Source: Chryseobacterium sp. SSA4.19
Lineage (GTDB): Bacteria > Bacteroidota > Bacteroidia > Flavobacteriales > Weeksellaceae
DNA: 64,000 bases
Assembly: GCF_022601875.1 (NCBI RefSeq)
Contig: NZ_JAKVIP010000004.1
Span: 135,452-199,451, forward strand
Reading direction: 5' to 3'
Part shown: one piece after another, positions 1 through 8,248 of the stretch
How positions within the stretch are numbered: the stretch's first letter is position 1
How the letters are laid out: the number at the start of each line of letters is the position of its first letter
Notes under the pieces: generated by a model
Databases searched by the model: none
Seen by the model: the letters and a program-made list of their open reading frames with translations, nothing else
What the model was told of the DNA's origin: nothing
Position numbers and translations under genes: made by a program

Positions 1-986
1 TGATGAGCGTAATCGTCGATATATATTTTACCGTTTTTATAACTGTGCTTTGTATATCTCCTTTTAATTCCTTTAAAGCTGGCGATTGCTTTTTTTAATA
101 TTTCAAAATCTACTCCCAAACGGTGAAGAATTGCCAATGCCACCGTAGCATTTTCCACATTATGGATCCCGGGAATTTCCCAGATGAAATTGGGTACGGT
201 TTCTGTAGGCGTGTGGAAATCAAAATAGATATGGTCATTCTCCATTCTGAGATGATCAGAATAATAATCAGCTTTTTCATTCACCGCATACGTAAGATGA
301 GGCCTTCCGATCTCAATTCCTTTTCTTACAAAAAGCTTCTGATCATCAGGGACTAATGCCGCAAACTGCCTGAAACCTTCTTCAATGGTATTTCTATCAC
401 CATAAATATCAAGGTGGTCTGCATCTGTGGAAGTAATCACAGCCCAGTCCGGCGAAAGATTCAGGAAGCTTCTGTCATACTCGTCTGCCTCTACTACAGC
501 ATATTTTGCACCGTTGTATAAGAAATTTGATTTGAAATTTTCAGAAATACCTCCAAGAAAGCACGAAAAGGGTAGATCAGCTTCTTTACACAGGTGAGCC
601 ACTAGGGTAGAAGTAGTTGTTTTTCCGTGGGTTCCTGCAATGGCAATACAGTCTGTATTTTCTGTAATCAGACCTAAAACTTTTGCGCGTTTTAATACTT
701 TAAACTGGTTTTCAGTGAAGTAATCAAGAAGTCCAAGTTTTTTAATTGCAGGAGTATAAATTACCAGTGTATTTTCTTTTTGAAGGGAAGTGACTTTTTC
801 ATCAATGATATCTTCAAAAACAATATCAATTCCTTCGTCCATTAAAATCTGCGTAAGCTTGGTATTAGTTTTATCATAACCTGATACTTTTTTGCCCGAA
901 GCATGGAAATAACGTGCCAAAGCGCTCATACCGATGCCTCCGATACCAACAAAATAAAAATTCTGATATGTTTCTAAAAATTTCAT
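1..986 (-). CDS. murC: UDP-N-acetylmuramate--L-alanine ligase MurC (partial, C-terminus off window)
   Basis: Cytoplasmic Mur ligase adding L-alanine to UDP-MurNAc, the first peptide step of peptidoglycan synthesis. Translating the minus strand from the ATG at 986-984 gives MKFLETYQNFYFVGIGGIGM, with the Rossmann-type GIGGIGM loop of MurC. The ATP loop GTHGKTTT follows, where the His in GTHGKT is specific to MurC, and then a DDYAHH motif close to the left edge. The frame is open to base 1, so roughly the last quarter to third of a normal 450-residue MurC is outside the window. It is the last gene of the division/wall cluster seen here, 52 bp downstream of murG on the same strand, so co-transcription is likely. 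Identity is secure; only the C-terminus is unseen. Confidence 0.95.
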   Translation of the reverse strand, partial: MKFLETYQNFYFVGIGGIGMSALARYFHASGKKVSGYDKTNTKLTQILMDEGIDIVFEDIIDEKVTSLQKENTLVIYTPAIKKLGLLDYFTENQFKVLKRAKVLGLITENTDCIAIAGTHGKTTTSTLVAHLCKEADLPFSCFLGGISENFKSNFLYNGAKYAVVEADEYDRSFLNLSPDWAVITSTDADHLDIYGDRNTIEEGFRQFAALVPDDQKLFVRKGIEIGRPHLTYAVNEKADYYSDHLRMENDHIYFDFHTPTETVPNFIWEIPGIHNVENATVALAILHRLGVDFEILKKAIASFKGIKRRYTKHSYKNGKIYIDDYAH

Positions 987-1038
987 TATTTATTTAAAAA
1001 ATTTAAAGATTAAATAATTAAAAATTAATTCAAACCTT

Positions 1039-2133
1039 TTATTGTATTACTTTAAAAATCTCATCTACAATCTCCTTTGCTGCATTGGGCTTTGCAAAAT
1101 AGTTTAGATTGTGTGACATTTCTTTTCTTATATTTTCATTTTCGCAGATCTCTGAAAGGGTATTCCAGAATTTTTCCTTCATTTCAGAGTCTTTCACCAT
1201 TCTGGCTGCATTTTTTTCAACCAGATTCATGGCATTTTTGGTTTGATGATCTTCTGCTGCAAAAGGAAAAGGAACCAGCAAAACAGGTTTTTGTGCTACT
1301 GCCAGCTCTGAAATGGCAATCGCACCTGCTCTTGAAACAATAACGTCTGCTGCAGAATAGGCTGTTTCCATGTCTTTAATGAATTCTTTTAACCGGACAG
1401 AGCCCGGAAGCTGCAGTTCGGAAGATAGTTCATTATAATCAAGCTTTCCGGTTTGCCAGATCAATTGGTACCCTTTTTCTCTAAGGTTCTCAAGATTATC
1501 TTTCCAGCCGTTATTTAAGGTTCTGGAACCTAAAGATCCTCCAACGGAAAGAATAGTCAGCTTTTCTTTGTCCAGCCCCATTTTTTCTCTTGCCTGAACA
1601 GTATCCTGCATTCCTGAAATGATCGTTGACCGGATCGGATTGCCCAGGAATTTTATTTTATCAGCCGGGAAGCCTTCCACTTCAGGATAAGCCGTGAAGA
1701 CCGCTTTCGCTTTTTTACTTAAAATTTTATTAGTGACTCCTGCATGCGCATTCTGTTCCTGAATAAAAATAGGAATTCCCAATCTGCTGGCTTCATATAA
1801 TGCCGGACCGCTTGCAAAACCGCCGGTGCCTACAGCGAAATCGGGAGCAAAATTTTTAATAATTCTTTTTGATCTGGATAAGCTTTTCAGAATTTTAAAA
1901 GGAAGGCTTAGATTGGAAAGCATTTTTCCTCTGTTGATTCCTGCAATATCTATCCCTTCAATAGGATAACCGGCCTGGGGAACTTTTTCCATTTCCATTT
2001 TCCCGTTGGCTCCGATGAACAAAAATTCGGTATCCGGAAATCTTTTCCTGATCTCGTCAGCAATAGCAATAGCAGGGAAGATATGTCCTCCTGTTCCGCC
2101 ACCGCTCAGTACTACTTTTAGTTTTTTGTTCAT
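1039..2133 (-). CDS. murG: UDP-GlcNAc--MurNAc-pentapeptide-lipid transferase MurG
   Basis: Peripheral inner-membrane glycosyltransferase (GT28 family) that converts lipid I to lipid II. The 364-residue length is normal. Seen in the protein are the N-terminal glycine loop SGGGTGGHIFPA (residues 10-21), a second loop GTGGFASGP near residue 100, FIQEQNAHAG, the C-domain start VGGSLGSRTLN, and the UDP-GlcNAc binding stretch SRAGAIAISELA followed by PFPFAAEDHQTKNA. The ATG at 2133 fits the family N-terminus. It sits between a small 80-aa gene (9 bp upstream) and murC (52 bp downstream), consistent with one polycistronic transcript for the dcw cluster. Confidence 0.97.
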   Translation of the reverse strand: MNKKLKVVLSGGGTGGHIFPAIAIADEIRKRFPDTEFLFIGANGKMEMEKVPQAGYPIEGIDIAGINRGKMLSNLSLPFKILKSLSRSKRIIKNFAPDFAVGTGGFASGPALYEASRLGIPIFIQEQNAHAGVTNKILSKKAKAVFTAYPEVEGFPADKIKFLGNPIRSTIISGMQDTVQAREKMGLDKEKLTILSVGGSLGSRTLNNGWKDNLENLREKGYQLIWQTGKLDYNELSSELQLPGSVRLKEFIKDMETAYSAADVIVSRAGAIAISELAVAQKPVLLVPFPFAAEDHQTKNAMNLVEKNAARMVKDSEMKEKFWNTLSEICENENIRKEMSHNLNYFAKPNAAKEIVDEIFKVIQ

Positions 2134-2142
2134 GATATCAAT

Positions 2143-2385
2143 TTAAGCGGTAGGTTGATTTTCAATCAAATCAATAAATTCTACATCGACCGAAATTTCA
2201 TTTTTCCCGTCGATATGTTTTTCCGAGATCTCTTTCACGGTATACATAGCATCGTTGAGCTCTATAACTTCACTGATTTCCAATCTAAAAGTTTCAAGAA
2301 AATTGGTGATATTTTCGCTCGTGTCAATAATCACTGGATTCTCTGAGTTTTTGCTATCGGTAAAAGTAATTTTTCTTATTTCCAT
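2143..2385 (-). CDS. Conserved-position small protein of unknown function in dcw cluster (80 aa)
   Basis: I do not recognise this protein. A longer frame opens at 2454, but that would overlap ftsW by 59 bp. The internal ATG at 2385 gives an 80-residue acidic soluble protein beginning MEIRKITFTD and starting 10 bp after the ftsW stop, so I prefer it. No signal peptide or membrane segment is visible; the composition is rich in Glu, Ile and Asp and suggests a small beta/alpha protein. Its tight placement between ftsW and murG (10 and 9 bp gaps) says it is co-transcribed with them. A function in division or wall synthesis is only inferred from position. Confidence 0.7.
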   Translation of the reverse strand: MEIRKITFTDSKNSENPVIIDTSENITNFLETFRLEISEVIELNDAMYTVKEISEKHIDGKNEISVDVEFIDLIENQPTA

Positions 2386-2395
2386 TTTGTTTTTT

Positions 2396-3634
2396 TTAAG
2401 CGATATCGTTGATTTCTGCCACACTCTGTTTTTTACCCATGCCTTCTTCATCATAAATCTGGATTCTTGAGCTGATATTTAAAATAATTCCCAGCTGCAG
2501 ATAGGTTACGAGCATAGAGGTCCCTCCATAACTGATCAACGGCAACGGCTGTCCCGTAACAGGGATCAGATTAACAGCAACGGCAATATTGACTGAAAGC
2601 TGTATAAAAATCATTACCCCAAGGCTCAGCACGAGCAATGATCCGAAAAATGCCGGCATTTTACTGGCGATCATCACAATACGGATCATCATAATCAAAT
2701 ATAAACTGACTAAAAAAGCGGCTCCGATTAATCCATATTCTTCAACAATCACGGCAAAAATAAAATCCGAGGCGGATTGCGGAAGCATCTGCTTTAAAGC
2801 ACTTTTTCCAGGCCCCATTCCTGTAATTCCTCCGTGAACAATGGCTGCTTTTGCCTGCATAACCTGGTAGTTTTTGGCTTTTATGCTTTCATCGTCCACG
2901 TCGGCTGTCTTGGCTTTGCTTGAAGTGAACGTTTCAATACGGCTCATCCAGGTATGAACACGGTTTCCGCCGATTAAATTGGTGTTCAGCGCGATGATTA
3001 AAAACAGAACAATTGCTATAAATGATGCCGAAATAAAACCGACAATATATTTCCAGTGCAGCTGTCCTACAACCAAGACAATAACCGAAACCAGTAGAAT
3101 CATCAAGGCTGTTGACCCGTTATCTTTGGCAACCAATACAAAAACCAGTAAGATCGGCCCGAAAATGTACATAATATTCTCAATAGGAAGCCTTTCCCGG
3201 GTGATTTTTTTGGTCAGATAACGGCACAGGTAAATGATCAGCATTAAAAAGGCAAATGAAGAGGGCTGAAATGAAATCGGTGTTCCCGGGATTTTCAGCC
3301 ATCTGGAGGCACTGGCCCCATCAATGGTCTGTCCGGTAAACATCGTGATGATGAGAAGAATGATCATTAAACCAAGCATTATGCTGCTGAGCTTGCCGAT
3401 GTATTCGTATTTTACCATTCCGACGATCCTCATGATGGCCAGTCCTAAAACGACAAAGAACATATGCTTGATTACGTGACCTGTTGTGGTCCCGTTGTTC
3501 ACGATATATTCCAGATTCGAACTTGCAGAATATACAGGGAAAATAGAGAAAATGGAGATCACGAGAATGACCATCCAAAGCACTTTATCGCCCTTCAGGA
3601 ATTCAAATCTGTTTTCTGTGTCTTGTTCGTTCAT
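2396..3634 (-). CDS. ftsW: SEDS peptidoglycan glycosyltransferase FtsW
   Basis: Integral membrane SEDS-family glycosyltransferase that polymerises lipid II at the division septum with its partner PBP (FtsI, encoded at 8249). The 412 residues form about ten hydrophobic segments. Family signatures are visible: GASASRWLKIPG after the third or fourth segment, the FQPSSFAFLML stretch, a long periplasmic loop around residues 225-285 containing GPGKSALKQMLPQSASDFIF, and near the C-terminus LIPVTGQPLPLISYGG. FtsW rather than RodA is preferred because of its place between murD and murG. It lies 42 bp downstream of murD. Confidence 0.96.
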   Translation of the reverse strand: MNEQDTENRFEFLKGDKVLWMVILVISIFSIFPVYSASSNLEYIVNNGTTTGHVIKHMFFVVLGLAIMRIVGMVKYEYIGKLSSIMLGLMIILLIITMFTGQTIDGASASRWLKIPGTPISFQPSSFAFLMLIIYLCRYLTKKITRERLPIENIMYIFGPILLVFVLVAKDNGSTALMILLVSVIVLVVGQLHWKYIVGFISASFIAIVLFLIIALNTNLIGGNRVHTWMSRIETFTSSKAKTADVDDESIKAKNYQVMQAKAAIVHGGITGMGPGKSALKQMLPQSASDFIFAVIVEEYGLIGAAFLVSLYLIMMIRIVMIASKMPAFFGSLLVLSLGVMIFIQLSVNIAVAVNLIPVTGQPLPLISYGGTSMLVTYLQLGIILNISSRIQIYDEEGMGKKQSVAEINDIA

Positions 3635-3676
3635 AATATTGTATTCATGTAAATTGTACTTTTTACAACTGACATT

Positions 3677-5014
3677 TTACATTTCATTTATTTTTAATAT
3701 TTGCTCCTTAAACTGGCGGCCTCTGTCTTCATAACTTTTGAATAAATCAAAACTGGCACAGCAGGGGGAAAGCAAAACCGTATCTCCTTTTTTAGCGAGA
3801 GACTTTGAAATCTTTACCGCTTCTTCCATGCTTGAGGTATCGTATATAAATTCTTTTTTATCTTTAAAGAAATCTATAATTTTCTGGTTATCGATTCCCA
3901 GACAGACAATAGCTTTTACTTTTCTTTTGACCAGCTCTTCAATCTCGGTATAGTCATTTCCTTTATCTACTCCTCCAACGATCCACACGGTTGGCGTTTT
4001 CATACTTTCTAATGCATAGTAGGTTGCATTGACATTGGTTGCCTTACTGTCATTGATATATTTAATTCCTTCCGTTTCAGTAACAAGCTCTAACCTGTGT
4101 TCCACAGCCTGAAAGGTCATTAAAGAATTCCGGATGCTTTCATTGTTGATTTCAAGGATTTTACCGGCGATTGAAGCGGCTAAACTATTGGCTACATTAT
4201 GTTTACCCAGAAGAGACAGCTCATCTACTTTCATTGAAAATTCATCTTTTAGCCGTACCACTATTTTATCTTCAGCGGTAAATCCTCCTTCAGACAATTT
4301 TTCTCTTGTTGAAAAAGGAATCATTTTCGCTTTTATTTCCAGTTTTTCCAGCAGGTTTTTGCTCATCTCATCATCTTTGTTGTAGATGAAAAAATTATCA
4401 TTTTCCTGATTTTCTGTAATTCTGAATTTTGCTAAGGCATATTCTTCATAGTTGTAGTTGTACTGATCCAGATGGTCCTGGGACAGGTTCAGCAGTAAAG
4501 AAATATATGGCCTGAAATTCTGGATATCATCCAATTGGAAAGAGCTTACTTCCAGAACATAATATTCAAATTTTTCATCGGCTACCTGCCTGGCAAAGCT
4601 ATAGCCGATATTCCCGCCCAATCCCACATTCAATCCGTCATTTTTCAGAATATGATAGATCAGGGATGTTGTTGTTGTTTTTCCGTTGCTTCCGGTAATT
4701 GCAATGATTTTAGCGTCGGTAAACTCCGAAGCGAATTCAATTTCAGATGAAAGACGGATGCCTTTATCCTGAATTTTTTGGATAATATCTGCTTTTTTAG
4801 GAATTCCCGGGCTTTTTACGATCCAGTCGGCATTTAAGATCTTTTCTTCATCGTGATTCCCTTCTTCAAACTCGATATTATGATCTGTAAGAAACTGTTT
4901 GTAGTTATCCTTAATAGTTCCCTGGTCTGAAAGAAAAACTTCCAGGCCTTGTTTTTTAGCCAAATAAGCAGCTCCGCAACCACTTTCTCCTCCTCCTAAA
5001 ACAACTATTTTCAT
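3677..5014 (-). CDS. murD: UDP-N-acetylmuramoylalanine--D-glutamate ligase MurD
   Basis: Cytoplasmic Mur ligase adding D-glutamate to UDP-MurNAc-L-Ala. The 445 residues start with a Rossmann loop, VVLGGGESGCGAA. They contain the ATP loop ITGSNGKTTTT (residues 106-116), a middle-domain LNLSQDHLDQYNY, the EHRLE motif of the third domain, and INDSKATNVNA, which is diagnostic of MurD. It is transcribed after mraY (70-bp gap) and before ftsW, the usual dcw order. The gap to mraY contains short repeated GCTTTATGC-like words (see the repeat entry). Confidence 0.97.
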   Translation of the reverse strand: MKIVVLGGGESGCGAAYLAKKQGLEVFLSDQGTIKDNYKQFLTDHNIEFEEGNHDEEKILNADWIVKSPGIPKKADIIQKIQDKGIRLSSEIEFASEFTDAKIIAITGSNGKTTTTSLIYHILKNDGLNVGLGGNIGYSFARQVADEKFEYYVLEVSSFQLDDIQNFRPYISLLLNLSQDHLDQYNYNYEEYALAKFRITENQENDNFFIYNKDDEMSKNLLEKLEIKAKMIPFSTREKLSEGGFTAEDKIVVRLKDEFSMKVDELSLLGKHNVANSLAASIAGKILEINNESIRNSLMTFQAVEHRLELVTETEGIKYINDSKATNVNATYYALESMKTPTVWIVGGVDKGNDYTEIEELVKRKVKAIVCLGIDNQKIIDFFKDKKEFIYDTSSMEEAVKISKSLAKKGDTVLLSPCCASFDLFKSYEDRGRQFKEQILKINEM

Positions 5015-5022
5015 ACTTTTTT

Positions 5023-5080
5023 GCTTTATGCTGTAGGCTATAAGCTTTAAGCCTGATGCTTATTGCTTATTGCATACTGC
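5023..5080. repeat. Intergenic low-complexity repeat of GCTTtATGC-like words
   Basis: The mraY-murD gap contains several near-copies of a short word (GCTTTATGC, GCTATAAGC, GCTTTAAGC, GATGCTTATTGC). Similar words recur downstream of secA around 46325-46440. The copies can form small overlapping hairpins. No coding capacity is seen. I do not know a function. Confidence 0.35.
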
Positions 5081-5084
5081 CGGT

Positions 5085-6326
5085 TTATCTCATCTTTAAT
5101 GTTATCAGGCATACAATGGCCAGCATAACACCTATGATAATCATTCTGTTAACAATTTTGCTCTCATGAAATCCTTCCTTCTGATAATGATGATGTAAAG
5201 GGGACATCTTGAACAGCCTGTTGTTCTGAGCATATTCCAGCCCGAATTTCCTTTTTCTGTATTTAAATACAATAACCTGAAGCATTACAGAGACATTCTC
5301 TATCAGGAAGATCCCGCACAACACCGGAATCATTAATTCTTTTCTAAGGATAATTGCTAAAACAGCGATCACTCCTCCCAGCATTAAACTTCCTGTATCT
5401 CCCATAAATACCTGGGCAGGATAGGTATTGTACCAGAAAAACCCGATCACAGCCCCTACCATCGCGACAACAAAAATGGTAGTTTCTCCCATATTCGGGA
5501 GGAACATGATATTCAGGTAGTCCGCAAAAATAATATTTCCGGAAAGATAGGCGAATAAACCTAAGGTCAATAGAATTACCGTACTTGTCCCAGCTGCGAG
5601 GCCGTCAATACCATCCGTAATATTCGCTCCGTTTGATACTGCTGTCACGATAAAAATGACAATCGGGATAAATACTATCCAGGCCCATTCATGAGCATCT
5701 TTATTATTCATCCAGAATAAAATTCCGCTGTAGTCAAACTCATTGTTTTTGGCAAAGGGAACTGTGGAAACCGTAATTTTCTCGGTAGGCATAAAATTTT
5801 GCTCCACATTATTTCTGTTAACTACCTTGGCGTCTGAATATTTTCTTTTTACGGTGATATCAGGATGAAAATACATAATAACGCCTACAATAAGCCCTAA
5901 GCCGACCTGTCCTACAATTTTGAATTTTCCGCTTAATCCGTCTTTATTTTTCTTTATCTTTTTAAGATAGTCATCAAGGAAGCCGATGGCCCCCATCCAA
6001 ATCATTGAAACCAGTAAGAGGACAATATAAACATTGGTGATCTTAGTAAACAATAAAACAGGAATAAGAGTGGCTACGATAATGATAAAACCTCCCATGG
6101 TAGGGGTTCCTTCTTTTTGCTTTTGCCCATCCAGCCCAAGATCCCGAACCATTTCACCCATTTGCTTTGTTCTCAGGAAACTGATGATCCTTTTTCCGTA
6201 GGCAAGAGCAATAATAAGCGAGAAAAGTACAGCCATCCCGGCACGGAAAGAGATATATCTCAACAATCCCAATCCTGGAATATGAATGCCGTGGGCGGTT
6301 AAGTATTCGTATAGATAGTATAACAT
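5085..6326 (-). CDS. mraY: Phospho-N-acetylmuramoyl-pentapeptide transferase MraY (with long insertion)
   Basis: Polytopic membrane enzyme that transfers phospho-MurNAc-pentapeptide to undecaprenyl phosphate, giving lipid I. Seen are the DDYLKK aspartate motif, [27 protein letters not shown] and the C-terminal [10 protein letters not shown] histidine motif. At 413 residues it is about 50 longer than the 360-residue enterobacterial enzyme. The excess lies around residues 155-215, a polar stretch between DITVKRKYS and HEWAWIVF, predicted extramembrane. Such insertions are known in Bacteroidota MraY. It follows a small membrane protein gene (18 bp) and precedes murD. Confidence 0.97.
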   Translation of the reverse strand: MLYYLYEYLTAHGIHIPGLGLLRYISFRAGMAVLFSLIIALAYGKRIISFLRTKQMGEMVRDLGLDGQKQKEGTPTMGGFIIIVATLIPVLLFTKITNVYIVLLLVSMIWMGAIGFLDDYLKKIKKNKDGLSGKFKIVGQVGLGLIVGVIMYFHPDITVKRKYSDAKVVNRNNVEQNFMPTEKITVSTVPFAKNNEFDYSGILFWMNNKDAHEWAWIVFIPIVIFIVTAVSNGANITDGIDGLAAGTSTVILLTLGLFAYLSGNIIFADYLNIMFLPNMGETTIFVVAMVGAVIGFFWYNTYPAQVFMGDTGSLMLGGVIAVLAIILRKELMIPVLCGIFLIENVSVMLQVIVFKYRKRKFGLEYAQNNRLFKMSPLHHHYQKEGFHESKIVNRMIIIGVMLAIVCLITLKMR

Positions 6327-6344
6327 TTTCTGTAATTTTGGTTC

Positions 6345-6710
6345 TTAAAGATTAGATAACTCAAGAAAAACGTATTTTCTATTATTACAAACTGAATCTA
6401 TTTTATTTCCTTTTTCATAACTCGGATACATCATTCCAACATCATTGTAAAGCTTCAAAATCTCTATTTTATATTTTTCTTCTCTATTCTGCAGGTATTT
6501 TTCACACAAACAAACTGCAACTCTTTTCTTTGCATTCGATTTTGAAAAATCTAAAAATCCTGGTTGTGGATTTTCAACTTCATAAGATTCTTCACAATCT
6601 ATGATTTTATATTCTTTTTCAGAATCATTATTTAAAACATAAAACATTAATATGCTTAATCCTGTAATAAGTAGAATTATAAGAGAAATTTTTAATGCTT
6701 TTATTTTCAT
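6345..6710 (-). CDS. Small single-pass membrane protein of unknown function inserted between murE and mraY
   Basis: Not recognised. The 121-residue product has a lysine-flanked N-terminal hydrophobic helix (residues 8-27) with no lipobox, so it is probably an anchored protein with a periplasmic domain of about 90 residues. That domain carries five cysteines (for example CEES, CLCEKY, SVCNN) that could form disulfides. It is more AT-rich than the neighbouring mur genes and separates murE from mraY, which are normally adjacent. It lies 6 bp from murE and 18 bp from mraY, so it is probably co-transcribed. It may be a lineage-specific insertion; a role in wall synthesis is not shown. Confidence 0.7.
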   Translation of the reverse strand: MKIKALKISLIILLITGLSILMFYVLNNDSEKEYKIIDCEESYEVENPQPGFLDFSKSNAKKRVAVCLCEKYLQNREEKYKIEILKLYNDVGMMYPSYEKGNKIDSVCNNRKYVFLELSNL

Positions 6711-6716
6711 TCTAAT

Positions 6717-8177
6717 TTATTTACTCATTAATTTCCAAAGCTCATTAATGACTTCTTTATCATCAAAATGATGTTTTACTCCATTGATTTCCTGGTAATT
6801 TTCATGGCCTTTTCCGGCAACGAGGATGATATCTTTAGGCTCAGCAAATTTTATGGCCATTTTTATCGCTTCTCTTCTGTCTGGAATTGAAGTGTATTTG
6901 CTGAAATGTTGCGGCTCAACACCGGCTTCAATTTCCTTTATGATCACAGCCGGATTTTCTGTCCTCGGATTATCTGAGGTGATAATACTCAGAGTCGATT
7001 TTTTGGTAGCAATATTTCCCATTTCCGGTCTTTTTGCATGATCCCTGTCGCCTCCGCAGCCGAAAACGGTAATTAATCTTTCGTTTTTGGTCCGGATGTC
7101 ATTAATGCTGTCCAGGACATTTTCCAACGCATCAGGAGTGTGTGCATAATCTACGATAAAGAAAATCCCCCCGTCTGATTTGAAGGTTTCAAACCTTCCG
7201 GAAACTCTTTTTAGTGTACTGATCGCCTGAAGAACGATGCCCTGCTCAAAACCAAGTTCAGCAGCAATTCCAAATACCAACAATAAATTATAAACATTGA
7301 ATTTTCCTGTCAGGGTTGTCCAGAATTCTTTTCCGTTAAAGTTCAACAGCATGCCGTTAAAATCAGCTTCTAAAAGTTTTCCGTGGTAATCTGCCATTGT
7401 TTTTGATGCATAGGACTTTTTTACAGCCTTTGTATTCTGCAGCATAACATTACCATTCTTATCATCAATGTTGGTAAGGGCAACGGCATTTTCATCCAAT
7501 CCGTCAAAAAACCTTTTCTTGGTTTTCAAATACTCGTCAAACGTTTTATGGTAATCCAGATGATCATGGGTGAGGTTTGTAAAACCAGCTATTTTGAAAT
7601 GAAGGCCTTCAATCCTGTTCTGGGCGATTCCATGAGAGCTTACTTCCATGAAAGCAAAATCACAACCTTCTTCAACAGCCTGGGCTAAAATTTTATTTAT
7701 GGTAATAACATCGGGTGTTGTGTGGGTTGCGGGAATTATTTTTTCTCCGATCCTGATTTCCACGGTGGACAATAAAACAGAATCATATCCTAAATTTTTA
7801 AAAACATCGAAAAGCAGGGTCGAAACCGATGTTTTCCCATTGGTTCCCGTAACTCCGATCAGGTTCAGTTTTTCTGAAGGGTTTCCATAGAAATTGGAAG
7901 CCAGCTGACCTAACGTTTTTGAAGAATCTTTTACTTTAACATAGGTGACATTTTCATCCAGATTTTCCGGAAGCTCTTCACAAATAATGGTTCCGGCCCC
8001 TTTTTCAACAGATGAGGTAATAAATGAGTGGCCATCTGCAGCCGTTCCTCTTATTGCTATGTAAAGAGAATTTTCAGTAACCTTTCTGCTGTCAAAAACC
8101 AATTCTGAAACCTCACGGGTATCGTTACCGTGAATTTCTACAACTGGAATTCTTTTTAATAAATCTGTTAATACCAT
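6717..8177 (-). CDS. murE: UDP-MurNAc-L-Ala-D-Glu--2,6-diaminopimelate ligase MurE
   Basis: Cytoplasmic Mur ligase adding meso-diaminopimelate. A longer frame begins with TTG at 8207, but I prefer the ATG at 8177 (protein MVLTDLLKRIPV, 486 residues), which matches the usual MurE N-terminus. The ATP loop VTGTNGKTS lies at about residues 109-117. The third domain has DYAHTPDAL and FGCGGDRDHAKRPEM, and the motif DNPRTENP, whose DNPR sequence indicates meso-DAP rather than lysine specificity. This implies DAP-type peptidoglycan. It lies 71 bp downstream of ftsI. Confidence 0.97.
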   Translation of the reverse strand: MVLTDLLKRIPVVEIHGNDTREVSELVFDSRKVTENSLYIAIRGTAADGHSFITSSVEKGAGTIICEELPENLDENVTYVKVKDSSKTLGQLASNFYGNPSEKLNLIGVTGTNGKTSVSTLLFDVFKNLGYDSVLLSTVEIRIGEKIIPATHTTPDVITINKILAQAVEEGCDFAFMEVSSHGIAQNRIEGLHFKIAGFTNLTHDHLDYHKTFDEYLKTKKRFFDGLDENAVALTNIDDKNGNVMLQNTKAVKKSYASKTMADYHGKLLEADFNGMLLNFNGKEFWTTLTGKFNVYNLLLVFGIAAELGFEQGIVLQAISTLKRVSGRFETFKSDGGIFFIVDYAHTPDALENVLDSINDIRTKNERLITVFGCGGDRDHAKRPEMGNIATKKSTLSIITSDNPRTENPAVIIKEIEAGVEPQHFSKYTSIPDRREAIKMAIKFAEPKDIILVAGKGHENYQEINGVKHHFDDKEVINELWKLMSK

Positions 8178-8248
8178 TTTATATGGATGGGATTTTTCCC
8201 TTTTCAATTTTATTTTTTTGACAGGTTTCTATTCTGTCTTTATTCATT

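Noticed and set aside
2386..2454. Longer start (2454) for the 80-aa gene between ftsW and murG
   Set aside because: It would overlap ftsW by 59 bp; the ATG at 2385 falls just after the ftsW stop.
5015..5084. CRISPR-like repeats in the mraY-murD gap
   Set aside because: The repeated words are short, irregular and without constant spacers.
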